A stretch of 64,000 bases of DNA from Microbulbifer sp. A4B17 (GTDB taxonomy: Bacteria; Pseudomonadota; Gammaproteobacteria; Pseudomonadales; Cellvibrionaceae): NCBI RefSeq assembly GCF_003076275.1, contig NZ_CP029064.1, positions 310,001 through 374,000 on the forward strand, written 5' to 3'. The translations under genes were made by a program, and so were the position numbers. Position 1 is the first letter of the stretch, and each line of letters opens with the position of its first letter. The notes under the pieces are model-generated. The model saw only the letters and a program-made list of their open reading frames with translations, had not been told where the DNA came from and made no database searches. Below are positions 28,594 to 37,198 of the stretch, in pieces.

Positions 28594-29763
28594 TTACTCA
28601 TCTCTAAAAATTGATCGCGCAGCCTTTTCAACGAGGAGGTCTATTTTCTGTTTTAACGAGGTAAGAATGTGTCTAATAAATTGATAGGTAAGGCTGATAT
28701 CTTTTTTGATTTTCATGCCTAAAAGAATCATTATTTTCTTTATTAAGCTGTAGACCCATAATGAAAGTGATTTGGAAAAATCAATTCCTTGCTGTAGAAC
28801 ATAAGCCAGCATATCCAATAGCGTCACACCAGATGCCAACCCCAGTTGAATGCTAATTCCTGTAAGCTTTAGGATTTTCAGAATTACATAGGATATAGCT
28901 TTGTTTATCATATCCATTGTGTTAATTGTAAAACTTATCGGTCCATCAGATTTCAGCCAGTTTTCAATTACCGATGGTGGGGTAGTTGGTTCTAATTCAA
29001 ACATGGTATTCCAAGAGCTGGCTTTGTTTACGCTTTCAATATACCTAACCATCTTATGATACTCGCCTGAAGGTGAGTTTCCAGGGCTGTTAAGGCAATA
29101 AGCTTTTTCACCATAGGGTAAATGGTAAAAAGGCCACATTGGAACCATAGGGACAACATCAGTTTTATGATATACACGGTATATATTCTTACCCTTGTCT
29201 AACTCACTTGTCATAAGTTTAACAAAGCTTAAGGCCCCAACCCTTGGGCTGCCAAAAGTATATAGCTTTATATTATCAGTAGGGGATAAACCTGATTTCT
29301 TTAGCCACTCACTTGTGAGAGTTGCTAGGGCACCTCCAAGGCTATGCCCCACGCAATGGATCGTTCTAATATTGTGACCTAGAGAAATAACTTTTTCTTT
29401 AAGTTCTGGTAAGATACTACCGAAACATTTATTGAATCCGGTGTGAACAAATCTCCCTGTTTCAGATGGAGAAAATCCGACGGTTGCATCCGTTGCCCAG
29501 TCAAAATTATTGTCCGTCCCTCTTAGAAGAATGAGTACATCATCCTTAAATTCTCCCTTCCCCCTTGCTATAACCCCAAACCCTGTTCTTTTCTTTATGA
29601 CCCACAATGTGCCAGAAGAGCCTTCAATTACATCATCATGATCTGAAAGATCCCATTGGTTTTTAAATCGATCAATAGTTGGCGGGGTGAATTTATCGTT
29701 TTGAATTTCGTAAACTGAGCTTGCTAATAAAGCAGCATCTTTATGCGTAATTGTACTTCCCAT
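28594..29763 (-). CDS. class 3 lipase-like protein, putative T6SS phospholipase effector
   Basis: The 389-residue protein has a class 3 lipase fold: RGTDNNFDW (oxyanion region near 81-83), the nucleophile elbow GHSLGG with Ser141, TFGSPRVG, and YHKTDVVPMVP with a probable catalytic Asp202; His236 or His214 would complete the triad. The last 130 residues are outside the lipase domain and hold several hydrophobic helices (for example VILKILKLTGISIQLGL), perhaps for membrane contact. No signal peptide is seen. It has a strong AGGAGGA site five bases before the ATG. It lies downstream of vgrG, PAAR and a DUF6795-like gene on the same strand, the usual place for a T6SS lipase effector, and is set apart by 225 bp. 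Effector status is inference from context. Confidence 0.82.
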   Translation of the reverse strand: MGSTITHKDAALLASSVYEIQNDKFTPPTIDRFKNQWDLSDHDDVIEGSSGTLWVIKKRTGFGVIARGKGEFKDDVLILLRGTDNNFDWATDATVGFSPSETGRFVHTGFNKCFGSILPELKEKVISLGHNIRTIHCVGHSLGGALATLTSEWLKKSGLSPTDNIKLYTFGSPRVGALSFVKLMTSELDKGKNIYRVYHKTDVVPMVPMWPFYHLPYGEKAYCLNSPGNSPSGEYHKMVRYIESVNKASSWNTMFELEPTTPPSVIENWLKSDGPISFTINTMDMINKAISYVILKILKLTGISIQLGLASGVTLLDMLAYVLQQGIDFSKSLSLWVYSLIKKIMILLGMKIKKDISLTYQFIRHILTSLKQKIDLLVEKAARSIFRDE

Positions 29764-29988
29764 CTTAGTCCTCCTAACCGTGATATGAAATACCTCGGTG
29801 GTTTGTTGCTAATTAACTCCGATAAATAAATATGAAAGAATATATATCGTGACCAGATGGTTTTCTGCTCATGATTAAGTGTTTACACGTAGCATACGTG
29901 CTGATTATTAGGTCTTTATTATTAAAGACTCATTATTTTTATAAGTTGGAAGATAATATGTAGGTAATTGATTGATGCTTGAGAACTA

Positions 29989-30462
29989 TTAACTATCTTG
30001 TGTTTTAAGCTTGCAGTTGGTGCCCACAGAATTAAATGTCATATGAATAAATTTGTATTCATCTGTTATTTCACATTCAAAATCCAGTTTTTGACCCTCA
30101 AGTTCAGAATTCAATTCTTCGCTTCTTTTTACTGTTTCCCAAATTAAATAATCTTTCCCTTTATGGTTGACTATTATTTTTTGATGAGAAACAAATTCTT
30201 TGGGTAGCAAATTTCTCTCAAGTTTTGTTAGCGGTTCAAAAGAAAAATGACCGTAACTATCGGTTACCGTAATATCTTCATAAGTTTTCCCATCGCATTC
30301 CACTACTCTTTTTACTGATGTATTTTGAGTTGGTGAGTTTTCATATGTTAGATAGCCATTTACGGGAGAAAAAAGGAAAACCTCATCTTTTGTAAAAAGT
30401 GACATAGATACTCCGCTAGTGGATGAAAGTATTGTTACAGCCAATAAAAGAAATCTAGCCAT
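29989..30462 (-). CDS. DUF6795-like exported protein, candidate immunity or accessory protein
   Basis: The protein of about 157 residues starts with MARFLLLAVTILSS, a hydrophobic signal-like segment, and then carries LFSPVNGYLTYENSP, TVTDSYGHFSF, GKDYLIWE and a C-terminal cysteine-containing stretch, the pattern I associate with DUF6795 proteins near vgrG genes. The start at 30462 lies two bases after the PAAR stop, which suggests coupling; the frame stays open further upstream but only as a shadow of the PAAR gene. Being exported and upstream of the lipase gene, it could protect the periplasm against the lipase. A general vgrG-accessory role is equally possible. Confidence 0.75.
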   Translation of the reverse strand: MARFLLLAVTILSSTSGVSMSLFTKDEVFLFSPVNGYLTYENSPTQNTSVKRVVECDGKTYEDITVTDSYGHFSFEPLTKLERNLLPKEFVSHQKIIVNHKGKDYLIWETVKRSEELNSELEGQKLDFECEITDEYKFIHMTFNSVGTNCKLKTQDS

Positions 30463-30464
30463 AT

Positions 30465-30758
30465 TCAGCCGCCAATTAATACCGTCGGGCAGCCAATAAC
30501 TATTTTTCCACCATGTCCCGTAGTATCGCCCATTCGAGCGGCTGGCTTTTTTTGCAACATAACTGTAGTGCTTCCCATAGCGACCGTATCGGGTGGGCCT
30601 ACACAGGTACATGTGCTGCCTACCGTTGCTGAAGGCATTCCACCGATAATAACAGTGGGAGCCCCAGGGCTCAGTACAGGACCACCTACATGAGGGACTG
30701 TGCCGGTGACCATTGGACATACATGCATATCGCCTATACGAGAAGCTGGCTTACCCAT
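30465..30758 (-). CDS. PAAR-domain spike-tip protein
   Basis: The 97-residue protein is a single PAAR domain: MGKPASRIGDMHVCP, GGPVLSPGAPTVIIGG, ATVGSTCTCVGPPDTV, KPAARMGDTTGHGG and a final VLIGG. PAAR proteins cap the VgrG trimer with a sharp, metal-bound tip and can link effectors to it. No extension or toxin is fused. A GAGGGAT sequence lies upstream of the ATG. It sits three bases after the DUF6931-like gene and directly before the DUF6795-like gene. Confidence 0.95.
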   Translation of the reverse strand: MGKPASRIGDMHVCPMVTGTVPHVGGPVLSPGAPTVIIGGMPSATVGSTCTCVGPPDTVAMGSTTVMLQKKPAARMGDTTGHGGKIVIGCPTVLIGG

Positions 30759-30761
30759 AGT

Positions 30762-31340
30762 TTATCCCTCAGCCCTGCCGTTTCCGCCCCGAGCTAGGTC
30801 GAGACCTTGCTCCATATAGCGCATGAATCTTTTATTTGGATCAACTGGGTCAGATAGCACAGCAGCAAGTGTTACACTGCCAGCAACCGCGTGCGCATAA
30901 AGGTGCTCAGGTGGTTCAACCACCGGTTCACCTTCAGCGGCCAAACTTCCATGGCACCAGCTTGCTGCAGTAGCTGCCCAGCTCGCTGGTGTTTTATGCT
31001 TTGTCTTCTCACCGAATAGCTTGCAGCGTAAGCGGGCTTCTTCACTGGGTTTTTTGGCCCAGGTCTCAGCGGCGTTAAGCGCGTTTACATTGTCTTCGTC
31101 GGTTTGTGGGCCTTGGATATCTCGCGCAGCAAGGCAAGCCCACCACACGGCTTCACGTTTTGGCAGCCCATGGGCAAGTAATTTGATTGCGTCAGGAAAC
31201 AAGCCTGCATCCACGAGGCGATTTATACTGACCTCTGGTGCAGTATCTGGTACCAAGTGTTCTTCCGCTTCGTCACTAACTTCAAAATTTTTAAGTAGCT
31301 CATCCGCTGTTAGAGCTTCTACTTTAATGAGGTCTGTCAT
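30762..31340 (-). CDS. DUF6931-like VgrG-associated protein
   Basis: The 192-residue protein is helical, Ala-rich and acidic, with LLAHGLPKREAVWWACLAAR and SWAATAASWCHGSLA as its most characteristic segments. I associate this pattern with DUF6931 proteins found between vgrG and PAAR genes, but the family name is from memory and has no known function. No signal peptide or catalytic motif is visible, so it is probably cytoplasmic. It lies 13 bp after vgrG and 3 bp before the PAAR gene, with GGGGAT before its ATG, so all are co-expressed. Such a place fits an adaptor or loading chaperone for the spike, which is inference. Confidence 0.7.
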   Translation of the reverse strand: MTDLIKVEALTADELLKNFEVSDEAEEHLVPDTAPEVSINRLVDAGLFPDAIKLLAHGLPKREAVWWACLAARDIQGPQTDEDNVNALNAAETWAKKPSEEARLRCKLFGEKTKHKTPASWAATAASWCHGSLAAEGEPVVEPPEHLYAHAVAGSVTLAAVLSDPVDPNKRFMRYMEQGLDLARGGNGRAEG

Positions 31341-31353
31341 TGATATATCCCCA

Positions 31354-33261
31354 TCAATTAATCATGGTTACGCCGCCTTTCAGGGTCAGCATTCCGCCAC
31401 CCTTAACCTCCGCGGTAGCGTCGCCCTTACAGGAGAGCATTGTTCCTTTGATGGTGATACCAGCAGGAGTCAGTTTGATGCTGCTGCCGCCCACTTTTAA
31501 TTCAATAGATGCTTTTGAGGAAATCTTAATTGCGCCCATTGCATCCGTAGTTTGAGAGCCTTTACTGACTTTGAGTGTATGATTTCCTGAACCGATAGTG
31601 ACAACCTGATTGCCCTTGCTGACATTGAGCTTTTGATCACCCTTTGAGATGGTGACAACCTCATTGCCATCAGTAACTGTGATAGATCGGTCCTGCTTAA
31701 CTTCAAGGGTCTGCTTGTTTTCTATTTTACCTGTTTGATCATTATGGACGACAAAGTTATGGTCTTTGCCTGCCTCCATATAGACCTCTTCGCTTCCACC
31801 TTTATCGTCAAATCGAAGCTCATTAAAAGCGCTACCTTCATATTCGGTTTTCCAGCCACTTTGAGTTGCTGTGTAGTTAGGGCCAGGATTATCGCCGTTG
31901 TATACAGCCCCGGTTATTAGCGGCCTATCTGGGTCACCATTAATGTAAGTAACAATAACTTCCTGATTTACCCTGGGAACAAAGTTTGCTCCCCAATTCT
32001 TTCCGGCAAATGACTGCATCACCCGTACCCAGCAACTGTTCTGCTGTGAATTCCATGGGAACTTCACCTTGATTTGGGTGTAGGGATCTTGGGAGCTGTC
32101 AGAGGTGGTTGCCTTAACTTCAAGAACACGCGCGACTTGCGGAGAGTGAACCTTCTTAGCAAATATATTGGGTTCAGGTCTCGGGGTTACCGAGGAGGGT
32201 ATGCAGCTAAAGGTATTGTGAAAATGTGTTTCGGTATTATTGCCATCTGCAGCAGAGATGTGCACGGAAGTAATAAGGTACTTTCCTTTCTCTGAAGAGA
32301 GTGTGTGGTCAAAATTAAAACGGCCGCCAGCGGTAAATGAGGGACAGTCGCTGCGGCCGTGGCTTACATCAAATAAAGCTTCTTGCGCTTCCATTGAGCG
32401 TTCAGCAAGTGCTTTATGATAGCTATCTGTGAATTTATGTTTGTTTTCACCATCAGCCTGGAAATGATTAAGTCCGTAAAGACTACGCATATAACTGCTG
32501 ACGTCATTTAGCTGGCTGGTGGTTTTCACCTGCTGCTTGTTGTCTTTTGTTGCTGTGAATTCGCAATAATCTTTCAGTTCAAAGCCACCGCCGTGATAGT
32601 TGAAATTTCGCTGCCAACTACTTACGGTATTTTTTGTGGGATGGCTGCCACTTCCATCGTATTCTATCTGTTCGCTTTCGCAGTCATAGAAATCCTGGCT
32701 ATCATCACAAAGAACAAGCTCGTGTTGCCCATTTGAGTGCTTAAAGTAGTAGGAAATACCTTCTTCAGCCATAAGGCGATTGATAAATTCAAAATCACTT
32801 TCATCAAACTGTACGCAATATTCACGAGTTATATATTCAGCATTTAACTTAACGCTCAACTTAATAACTTTACTGTACTCGCCTAAAACTTCTTCAAGAA
32901 TCTGTTTTGCAGATTTCTTTTCAAAAATTCTGTTGGAGCCTCCGAGGCTGGTAAACCAAAGGCCCGGTTGAATCGTGGCACTATAGCTGCGTATCCCTTC
33001 AGCGTTGACATCGCGAAGGGATAATTGAGTAACGTAACCATTAATATAGCGAGGCGTTTCTGAGTGATGCACAGAAATGGTAACGTCCTTGCCAACAATA
33101 TCCTTCTGGCTTATTGCATGATCATCAGATAGGAGTTGAACTTCATAGCGGAATAGCTTGGATATATGCTCTTCGCCTTGCAAACTGGTAGCGATTACCG
33201 CATCGGTACCGAGCGGGCTGTCGACCTCAATCAGTCTTCTATCTTGATTTAATGTAGTCAT
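31354..33261 (-). CDS. vgrG: T6SS spike protein VgrG/TssI
   Basis: The 635-residue protein has the gp27-like start (LIEVDSPLGTDAVIATSLQGEEHISKL is within the first 35 residues), the gp5-like OB fold near residue 395 (YTQIKVKFPWN, CWVRVMQSFAGKNWG, NFVPRVNQEVIV, GDPDRPLITGAVYN) and a C-terminal beta-helix of short VTI/LKV repeats up to GGVTMIN. No extra effector domain follows the helix, so it is a structural VgrG. An AGGGG sequence lies just before the ATG. It is the first gene of the vgrG-DUF6931-PAAR-DUF6795 run and lies 164 bp after hcp. Confidence 0.97.
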   Translation of the reverse strand: MTTLNQDRRLIEVDSPLGTDAVIATSLQGEEHISKLFRYEVQLLSDDHAISQKDIVGKDVTISVHHSETPRYINGYVTQLSLRDVNAEGIRSYSATIQPGLWFTSLGGSNRIFEKKSAKQILEEVLGEYSKVIKLSVKLNAEYITREYCVQFDESDFEFINRLMAEEGISYYFKHSNGQHELVLCDDSQDFYDCESEQIEYDGSGSHPTKNTVSSWQRNFNYHGGGFELKDYCEFTATKDNKQQVKTTSQLNDVSSYMRSLYGLNHFQADGENKHKFTDSYHKALAERSMEAQEALFDVSHGRSDCPSFTAGGRFNFDHTLSSEKGKYLITSVHISAADGNNTETHFHNTFSCIPSSVTPRPEPNIFAKKVHSPQVARVLEVKATTSDSSQDPYTQIKVKFPWNSQQNSCWVRVMQSFAGKNWGANFVPRVNQEVIVTYINGDPDRPLITGAVYNGDNPGPNYTATQSGWKTEYEGSAFNELRFDDKGGSEEVYMEAGKDHNFVVHNDQTGKIENKQTLEVKQDRSITVTDGNEVVTISKGDQKLNVSKGNQVVTIGSGNHTLKVSKGSQTTDAMGAIKISSKASIELKVGGSSIKLTPAGITIKGTMLSCKGDATAEVKGGGMLTLKGGVTMIN

Positions 33262-33322
33262 GGGCAGCCCCTACTATCCCTACGGTGCCTTGGAGAATAG
33301 TACTAGTTGTTATACGTTCAGA

Positions 33323-33359
33323 TATTTAGCTGAAAACTCAATAAGCGCTCAGCTAAATA
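33323..33359 (-). promoter_or_regulatory. inverted repeat between hcp and vgrG
   Basis: An 11-bp perfect stem (TATTTAGCTGA and its complement) with a 15-base loop lies in the leader region before vgrG, next to the hairpin at 33370-33399. It may be an RNA structure in the hcp-vgrG message or a protein-binding palindrome. Confidence 0.4.
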
Positions 33360-33369
33360 ACTGTTAAAT

Positions 33370-33399
33370 AATGGTCTGCAGAAGTTTCTGCAGACCATT
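33370..33399 (-). terminator. hairpin downstream of hcp
   Basis: A 14-bp perfect inverted repeat (AATGGTCTGCAGAA and its complement) with only two bases between the arms lies 26 bp after the hcp stop. There is no strong T-run, so partial read-through into vgrG is likely. It would let hcp be made in large excess over vgrG. Confidence 0.65.
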
Positions 33400-33425
33400 G
33401 TATATACAGATCAGGTTCTGCTGTC

Positions 33426-33914
33426 TTACAGCGGCTTGGCTGTTTCCAGGCAGTATCCAACACGCATATTTTTGGGGTTCTTGTTAGTTTTATCTGCGTG
33501 GTTGAGGTCCGCTTCAATTTTGGCGTAGCTCAGGGACACAGATTCAGCCGGGGCGCCGCCAGCGGAAGCACCGATGCTGTAGGAGGAAATCAGAGTGTTT
33601 TCCAGTTTGTATACAGCGTACTTCTCTACAGAGTTAGCACCGGTTTGTACTACGTGGATCTCTACGGGTACACCTTCGTCACCGGTTACGGAGGACTTGA
33701 ACAGACCGCCGGAAGCAGCATCAATGCGCTTGGTGAAGCTTACTTCGCTCAGGCTCGGACGAGAAGCTTCACGGTTTGACATGGCGCCAGCTTCCATGGT
33801 AATGCCGCGCCCAACACCGAAGTTGAAGCTGTCAATTTCGATCCAGTCCTCGTAGCCGGAAGCAGTAACATTGCCTTTGATGGCTTTGTTGTTGAAGTTC
33901 ATGTAGATAGCCAT
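33426..33914 (-). CDS. hcp: T6SS tube protein Hcp/TssD
   Basis: The 162-residue protein matches Hcp: AIYMNFNNKAIKGNVTASGY, WIEIDSFNFGVGRGI, EVSFTKRIDAASGGLFKSS and a C-terminal pair of strands (SVSLSYAKIEADL). Hcp hexamers stack into the inner tube and carry small effectors. No effector extension is present. A GAGGGA site lies about 8 bases before the ATG. The 576-bp space upstream, shared with divergent ppkA, should hold its promoter. Confidence 0.97.
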   Translation of the reverse strand: MAIYMNFNNKAIKGNVTASGYEDWIEIDSFNFGVGRGITMEAGAMSNREASRPSLSEVSFTKRIDAASGGLFKSSVTGDEGVPVEIHVVQTGANSVEKYAVYKLENTLISSYSIGASAGGAPAESVSLSYAKIEADLNHADKTNKNPKNMRVGYCLETAKPL

Positions 33915-34490
33915 GGGATGTCCCTCATTAGTTGGCGTGTGATGTTGGTGGTTAATCCCTTACCACCGCGATTTGCAGTAGTTCAGGTTATCGTCGCGGT
34001 GGCAACTGTGATGATTTAAACAAAGAGAAAGCTAAAAACAAACTTATTTTCGAGTTATTTAATCGACTCTGGCACTAATTTCGAGAAGCTATTTTAAGCA
34101 GTTACGGGTTATGCCTGTTTGCACTATTTGACTCTGACACCTTTTTTGATTTGTAAAACTTAACAAATTTTTAATGGGGATAAGTGAACGGTTTTAGTCA
34201 TGGATATTGATTGACAGTCAAATATCAATTTGAAAGCATTTAGCGGTATTTTTTTGATAAGCTTGCTTTGTAATAATATGTAATTCAGTGCTGAATCTAG
34301 GCGATACTCAATGATTCCGGGGGCTGGATAAAAATAATAGTTTGATGGCATGTTAAGGCAAATTTATTTGAATATTGATTCGTTGTTGCCCCAAAGGCTG
34401 TTCGATATACTTCGCAACCTACTTTATTGCCTTGCCCATTAGATCAATAACAAAGCTTTTGCGGATTTGGATGTGTCGTAATGATTTCCC
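33915..34490. promoter_or_regulatory. divergent intergenic region between hcp and ppkA
   Basis: The 576-bp AT-rich gap should hold the promoters of both genes. I find no convincing sigma-54 site. A near-palindrome with ATTGAT and ATCAAT arms around TTGACAGTCAA lies at about 34206-34230 and could be an operator. A short minus-strand open frame at 34160-34351 has no coding character that I recognise. Confidence 0.4.
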
Positions 34491-37118
34491 ATGGAGGCGG
34501 AATTGAACGATAAGACGCGTATTGTTCGGCCGAGTGACACTCCGCCGGGCTCGGGCCAATCAACCAGCGGGCTGACAGAGGATGGTGATATCACCGTTGT
34601 TGTTCAGCAGGATAAGACTGGAGCAAATGATCACCCCCCTGTTAAAGGTGCCCAACCTGTAATCCCCTCAGCTGCTGCCAGCTTTAGCTCAGATGCTACT
34701 GTCTTTGCGCCCCCCCCTAATAGGGGAGCTAGTGGACCTGAAGCCAATGAAGTATTGGGCGGAGTTTCTGCCGATTCGGCTGTAATACCTGAGCCCTTTG
34801 AAGCTTCTGGCTCAAATGCAGTGACTAAAACTGTAATCAAGGGTCGATTTGAGCTTGATAAGCTCCTGGGTGTTGGGGGCATGGGGGCGGTTTACAAGGC
34901 CCTGGACCGCCGCAAATTGGAAGCCAGTGATAGCGAGCCTTATGTTGCTATCAAACTGCTCAATGATGATTTCCAAAAGCACCCGGATGCTTTTATTTCT
35001 CTCCAGCGGGAAGCGCGTAAGTCACAAACACTCGCACATCCAAATATCGTAACAGTTTACGATTTTGACCGTGATGGCGATCGCGTATTTATGACAATGG
35101 AGTTCCTCGAAGGTGCTCCTTTGGACAAGTTGCTGCGCGATCACGCCGATGTAGGGCTGGAGCCCGAGCGTGCTCGATCGGTGTTTTGGGATATCTCCCA
35201 GGCTCTGATATATGCCCACTCCCATAAGATTGTTCATTCTGACTTTAAGCCAGGTAATATCTTTGTCACCAATAAGAAAGGTGCAAAAGTATTTGATTTT
35301 GGTATTGCCCGAGCAGTCTCCGAGGGCGGTATCTCCAATAAAGTTGGCGAGACGACTGTATTTGATGCGGGCACCCTTGGAGCTCTCACCCCGGCATATG
35401 CAAGCCTTGAGATGCTTAAGGGGGCAGAACCAGCACCGAGTGACGATGTATTTGCATTGGGGTGCGTTGCCTATGAGCTGTTCTGCGGGCGACACCCTTA
35501 TGACAAGACGCCTGCAGACAAAGCCTTGGAGCAAGGCCTGCGGCCCAAGCGGATTAAAGGGCTCAATCGCCGGCAGTGGCGAGCACTTGAATCAGCTTTA
35601 GAGCTGAAGCGGGAAAACCGTACAAGCACCGTTGAGAAGTTCGTACAGGCATTTTTTGTTAGCCATACCTGGAAATGGGTTCTCGGTAGTGCGTTTGTCA
35701 TGGTCTTGGGTGGCGCTGTCGTGGGCTATGGCCACCTGCAACAACAAAATGCGGTTGAGCAAGAGCGAGTAAGGATCGAGCTTGAACGCAAGCACGAACA
35801 GGAGCTTTTGGCGCGGCGTATTGCTGATAAGAAAGAAGCCATCACCCGCTTGATTGGTTTGAGTATTCTGACTCCGGCCTGGGAGCGGGATCTTCAGCTT
35901 GAGTTGAAGGAATACTCCGATTTGAACCCTGCCGATAGTGAATTCTTGGACTCCTCCCGCCGCCAGGTTTCAGAACTTTTCCTGGCTGCCGCAACCGGTC
36001 AGTTAAACCTGGGCAATCTGGATCAGGCTGATGTCATGTTGGCAGGAGTTGCCAACTGGTACGGTGAGTCTGAAGAAGCTGAGGCGATTAAAACACAGCT
36101 GGCGAACGATAGAGAGAACCTGCGTGCTCGTCTCGAAGCGGAGCGCATTGCGGAGGAGCGCGAGGCTGAACGTATCCGTCTGGCTGAAGAGCGGGCGGAG
36201 CGCCGCCGTCTTTCTGCGCTAAAGCAGAAGCAGATTGATTCTGTGCTTGATGACATGGAAGCAGCTCTTACTTGTAGCTTCTCTATGAATGTCACTGCAA
36301 TAGGCTCGCAGCTGTCCAGCCTGGCGAAGCTGGATAGTGCAAAAGCCCTGAAAATCCGTCCTGTGGTGGGTGAGGAGCTGGTAAATTGCGCATCAAATCT
36401 CGGTACTAAAGATCCACTTCAGACGGAAACGCTGGTTGATCAGTTCAGGGCTCTCTTGCCTGCATATCAACCATTGAAGGATTTCAAGCTGGATTTCTGC
36501 GGCCATCTTGTTCCGGGTAGTGGTCGGCGAGGTGAGCGCTATACCTGTCGTGACCGTCTTGCGGATGGTGCTAAAGGCCCGGCAATGGTGGTGATTAAAG
36601 GATTAAGTGGCAGGCCTCTGGCAGTTGGTAAGTATGAGGTCAGCAGTGCTGAGCTAGCTCAATTCTGCCGCATAGCAGGTCAGTGCGGAGAGCAGACCCC
36701 GGAAGTCTCAGCTCTACCGGCAAATAAGTTGTCCCTGGCAACAGCCGAGGCTTATCTAAGTTGGCTCAGCGATGAGACGGGCTACCGCTACCGCCTTCCC
36801 TCCGAACAGGAGTGGTTCGCTGCTGCCAGTGCCAGGGGAGAGGATGAAGTGGCAGATCGAAACTGTCACTTGAAGTATGGCGGCATCGAGAAGGGTGCTG
36901 AGTTGGTGCCCGCTCGGGCCGGCTCTTCTAACGGATTTGGGCTGCTCAATGCTGTAGGTAATGTCCAGGAGTGGGGGTTAGGTACAGAAGGTGAATTGCT
37001 CGCTTTGGGAGGTAGCCGTATTGATCCGATGAGTCGCTGCCTGGCAACCACCAAGAAGCTTCATAATGGACAGCCCGATGAGTTCACTGGTTTCCGTGTC
37101 GTTAGAGATGTTAACTAG
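34491..37118 (+). CDS. ppkA: Ser/Thr protein kinase with C-terminal FGE/SUMF1-like domain (PpkA-like)
   Basis: The 875-residue protein has a Pro/Ser-rich N-terminal region, a Hanks-type kinase domain about 118-385 (G-loop GVGGMG, VAIK with Lys155, HSDFKPGN with Asp251, DFG at 269-271), a single membrane segment near 395-415, charged coiled-coil stretches (420-450 and 545-590) and an FGE-sulfatase/SUMF1-like domain near 715-872 (VGKYEVSSAEL, YRLPSEQEW, NAVGNVQEW, TGFRVVRD). The residue before the catalytic Asp is Ser instead of Arg. PpkA kinases phosphorylate the T6SS FHA protein; the outer domain probably senses envelope signals. A TTG at 34503 has GGAGG five bases upstream and may be the true start instead of the ATG at 34491. 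Confidence 0.9.
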   Translation: MEAELNDKTRIVRPSDTPPGSGQSTSGLTEDGDITVVVQQDKTGANDHPPVKGAQPVIPSAAASFSSDATVFAPPPNRGASGPEANEVLGGVSADSAVIPEPFEASGSNAVTKTVIKGRFELDKLLGVGGMGAVYKALDRRKLEASDSEPYVAIKLLNDDFQKHPDAFISLQREARKSQTLAHPNIVTVYDFDRDGDRVFMTMEFLEGAPLDKLLRDHADVGLEPERARSVFWDISQALIYAHSHKIVHSDFKPGNIFVTNKKGAKVFDFGIARAVSEGGISNKVGETTVFDAGTLGALTPAYASLEMLKGAEPAPSDDVFALGCVAYELFCGRHPYDKTPADKALEQGLRPKRIKGLNRRQWRALESALELKRENRTSTVEKFVQAFFVSHTWKWVLGSAFVMVLGGAVVGYGHLQQQNAVEQERVRIELERKHEQELLARRIADKKEAITRLIGLSILTPAWERDLQLELKEYSDLNPADSEFLDSSRRQVSELFLAAATGQLNLGNLDQADVMLAGVANWYGESEEAEAIKTQLANDRENLRARLEAERIAEEREAERIRLAEERAERRRLSALKQKQIDSVLDDMEAALTCSFSMNVTAIGSQLSSLAKLDSAKALKIRPVVGEELVNCASNLGTKDPLQTETLVDQFRALLPAYQPLKDFKLDFCGHLVPGSGRRGERYTCRDRLADGAKGPAMVVIKGLSGRPLAVGKYEVSSAELAQFCRIAGQCGEQTPEVSALPANKLSLATAEAYLSWLSDETGYRYRLPSEQEWFAAASARGEDEVADRNCHLKYGGIEKGAELVPARAGSSNGFGLLNAVGNVQEWGLGTEGELLALGGSRIDPMSRCLATTKKLHNGQPDEFTGFRVVRDVN

Positions 37119-37198
37119 GTTAAATAATTACCAGCGAATATCGATACGATAGTCAAGTTGGTTGGAATAAAGAAAAAGAGATTAAATCTGGGGGAAAT

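Noticed and set aside
30463..30720. N-terminal extension of the DUF6795-like frame
   Set aside because: It overlaps the PAAR gene in another frame and reads as low-quality sequence (many Tyr, Arg, Cys); the signal peptide starts at 30462.
34060..34090. Sigma-54 promoter (TGGCAC) for hcp or ppkA
   Set aside because: The -12 element (TTGCA/T) is missing at the right distance, and the motif is on the plus strand, about 420 bp from ppkA.
34160..34351. 63-residue minus-strand open frame upstream of hcp
   Set aside because: It lies in AT-rich regulatory DNA, has no recognisable product and no convincing ribosome-binding site.
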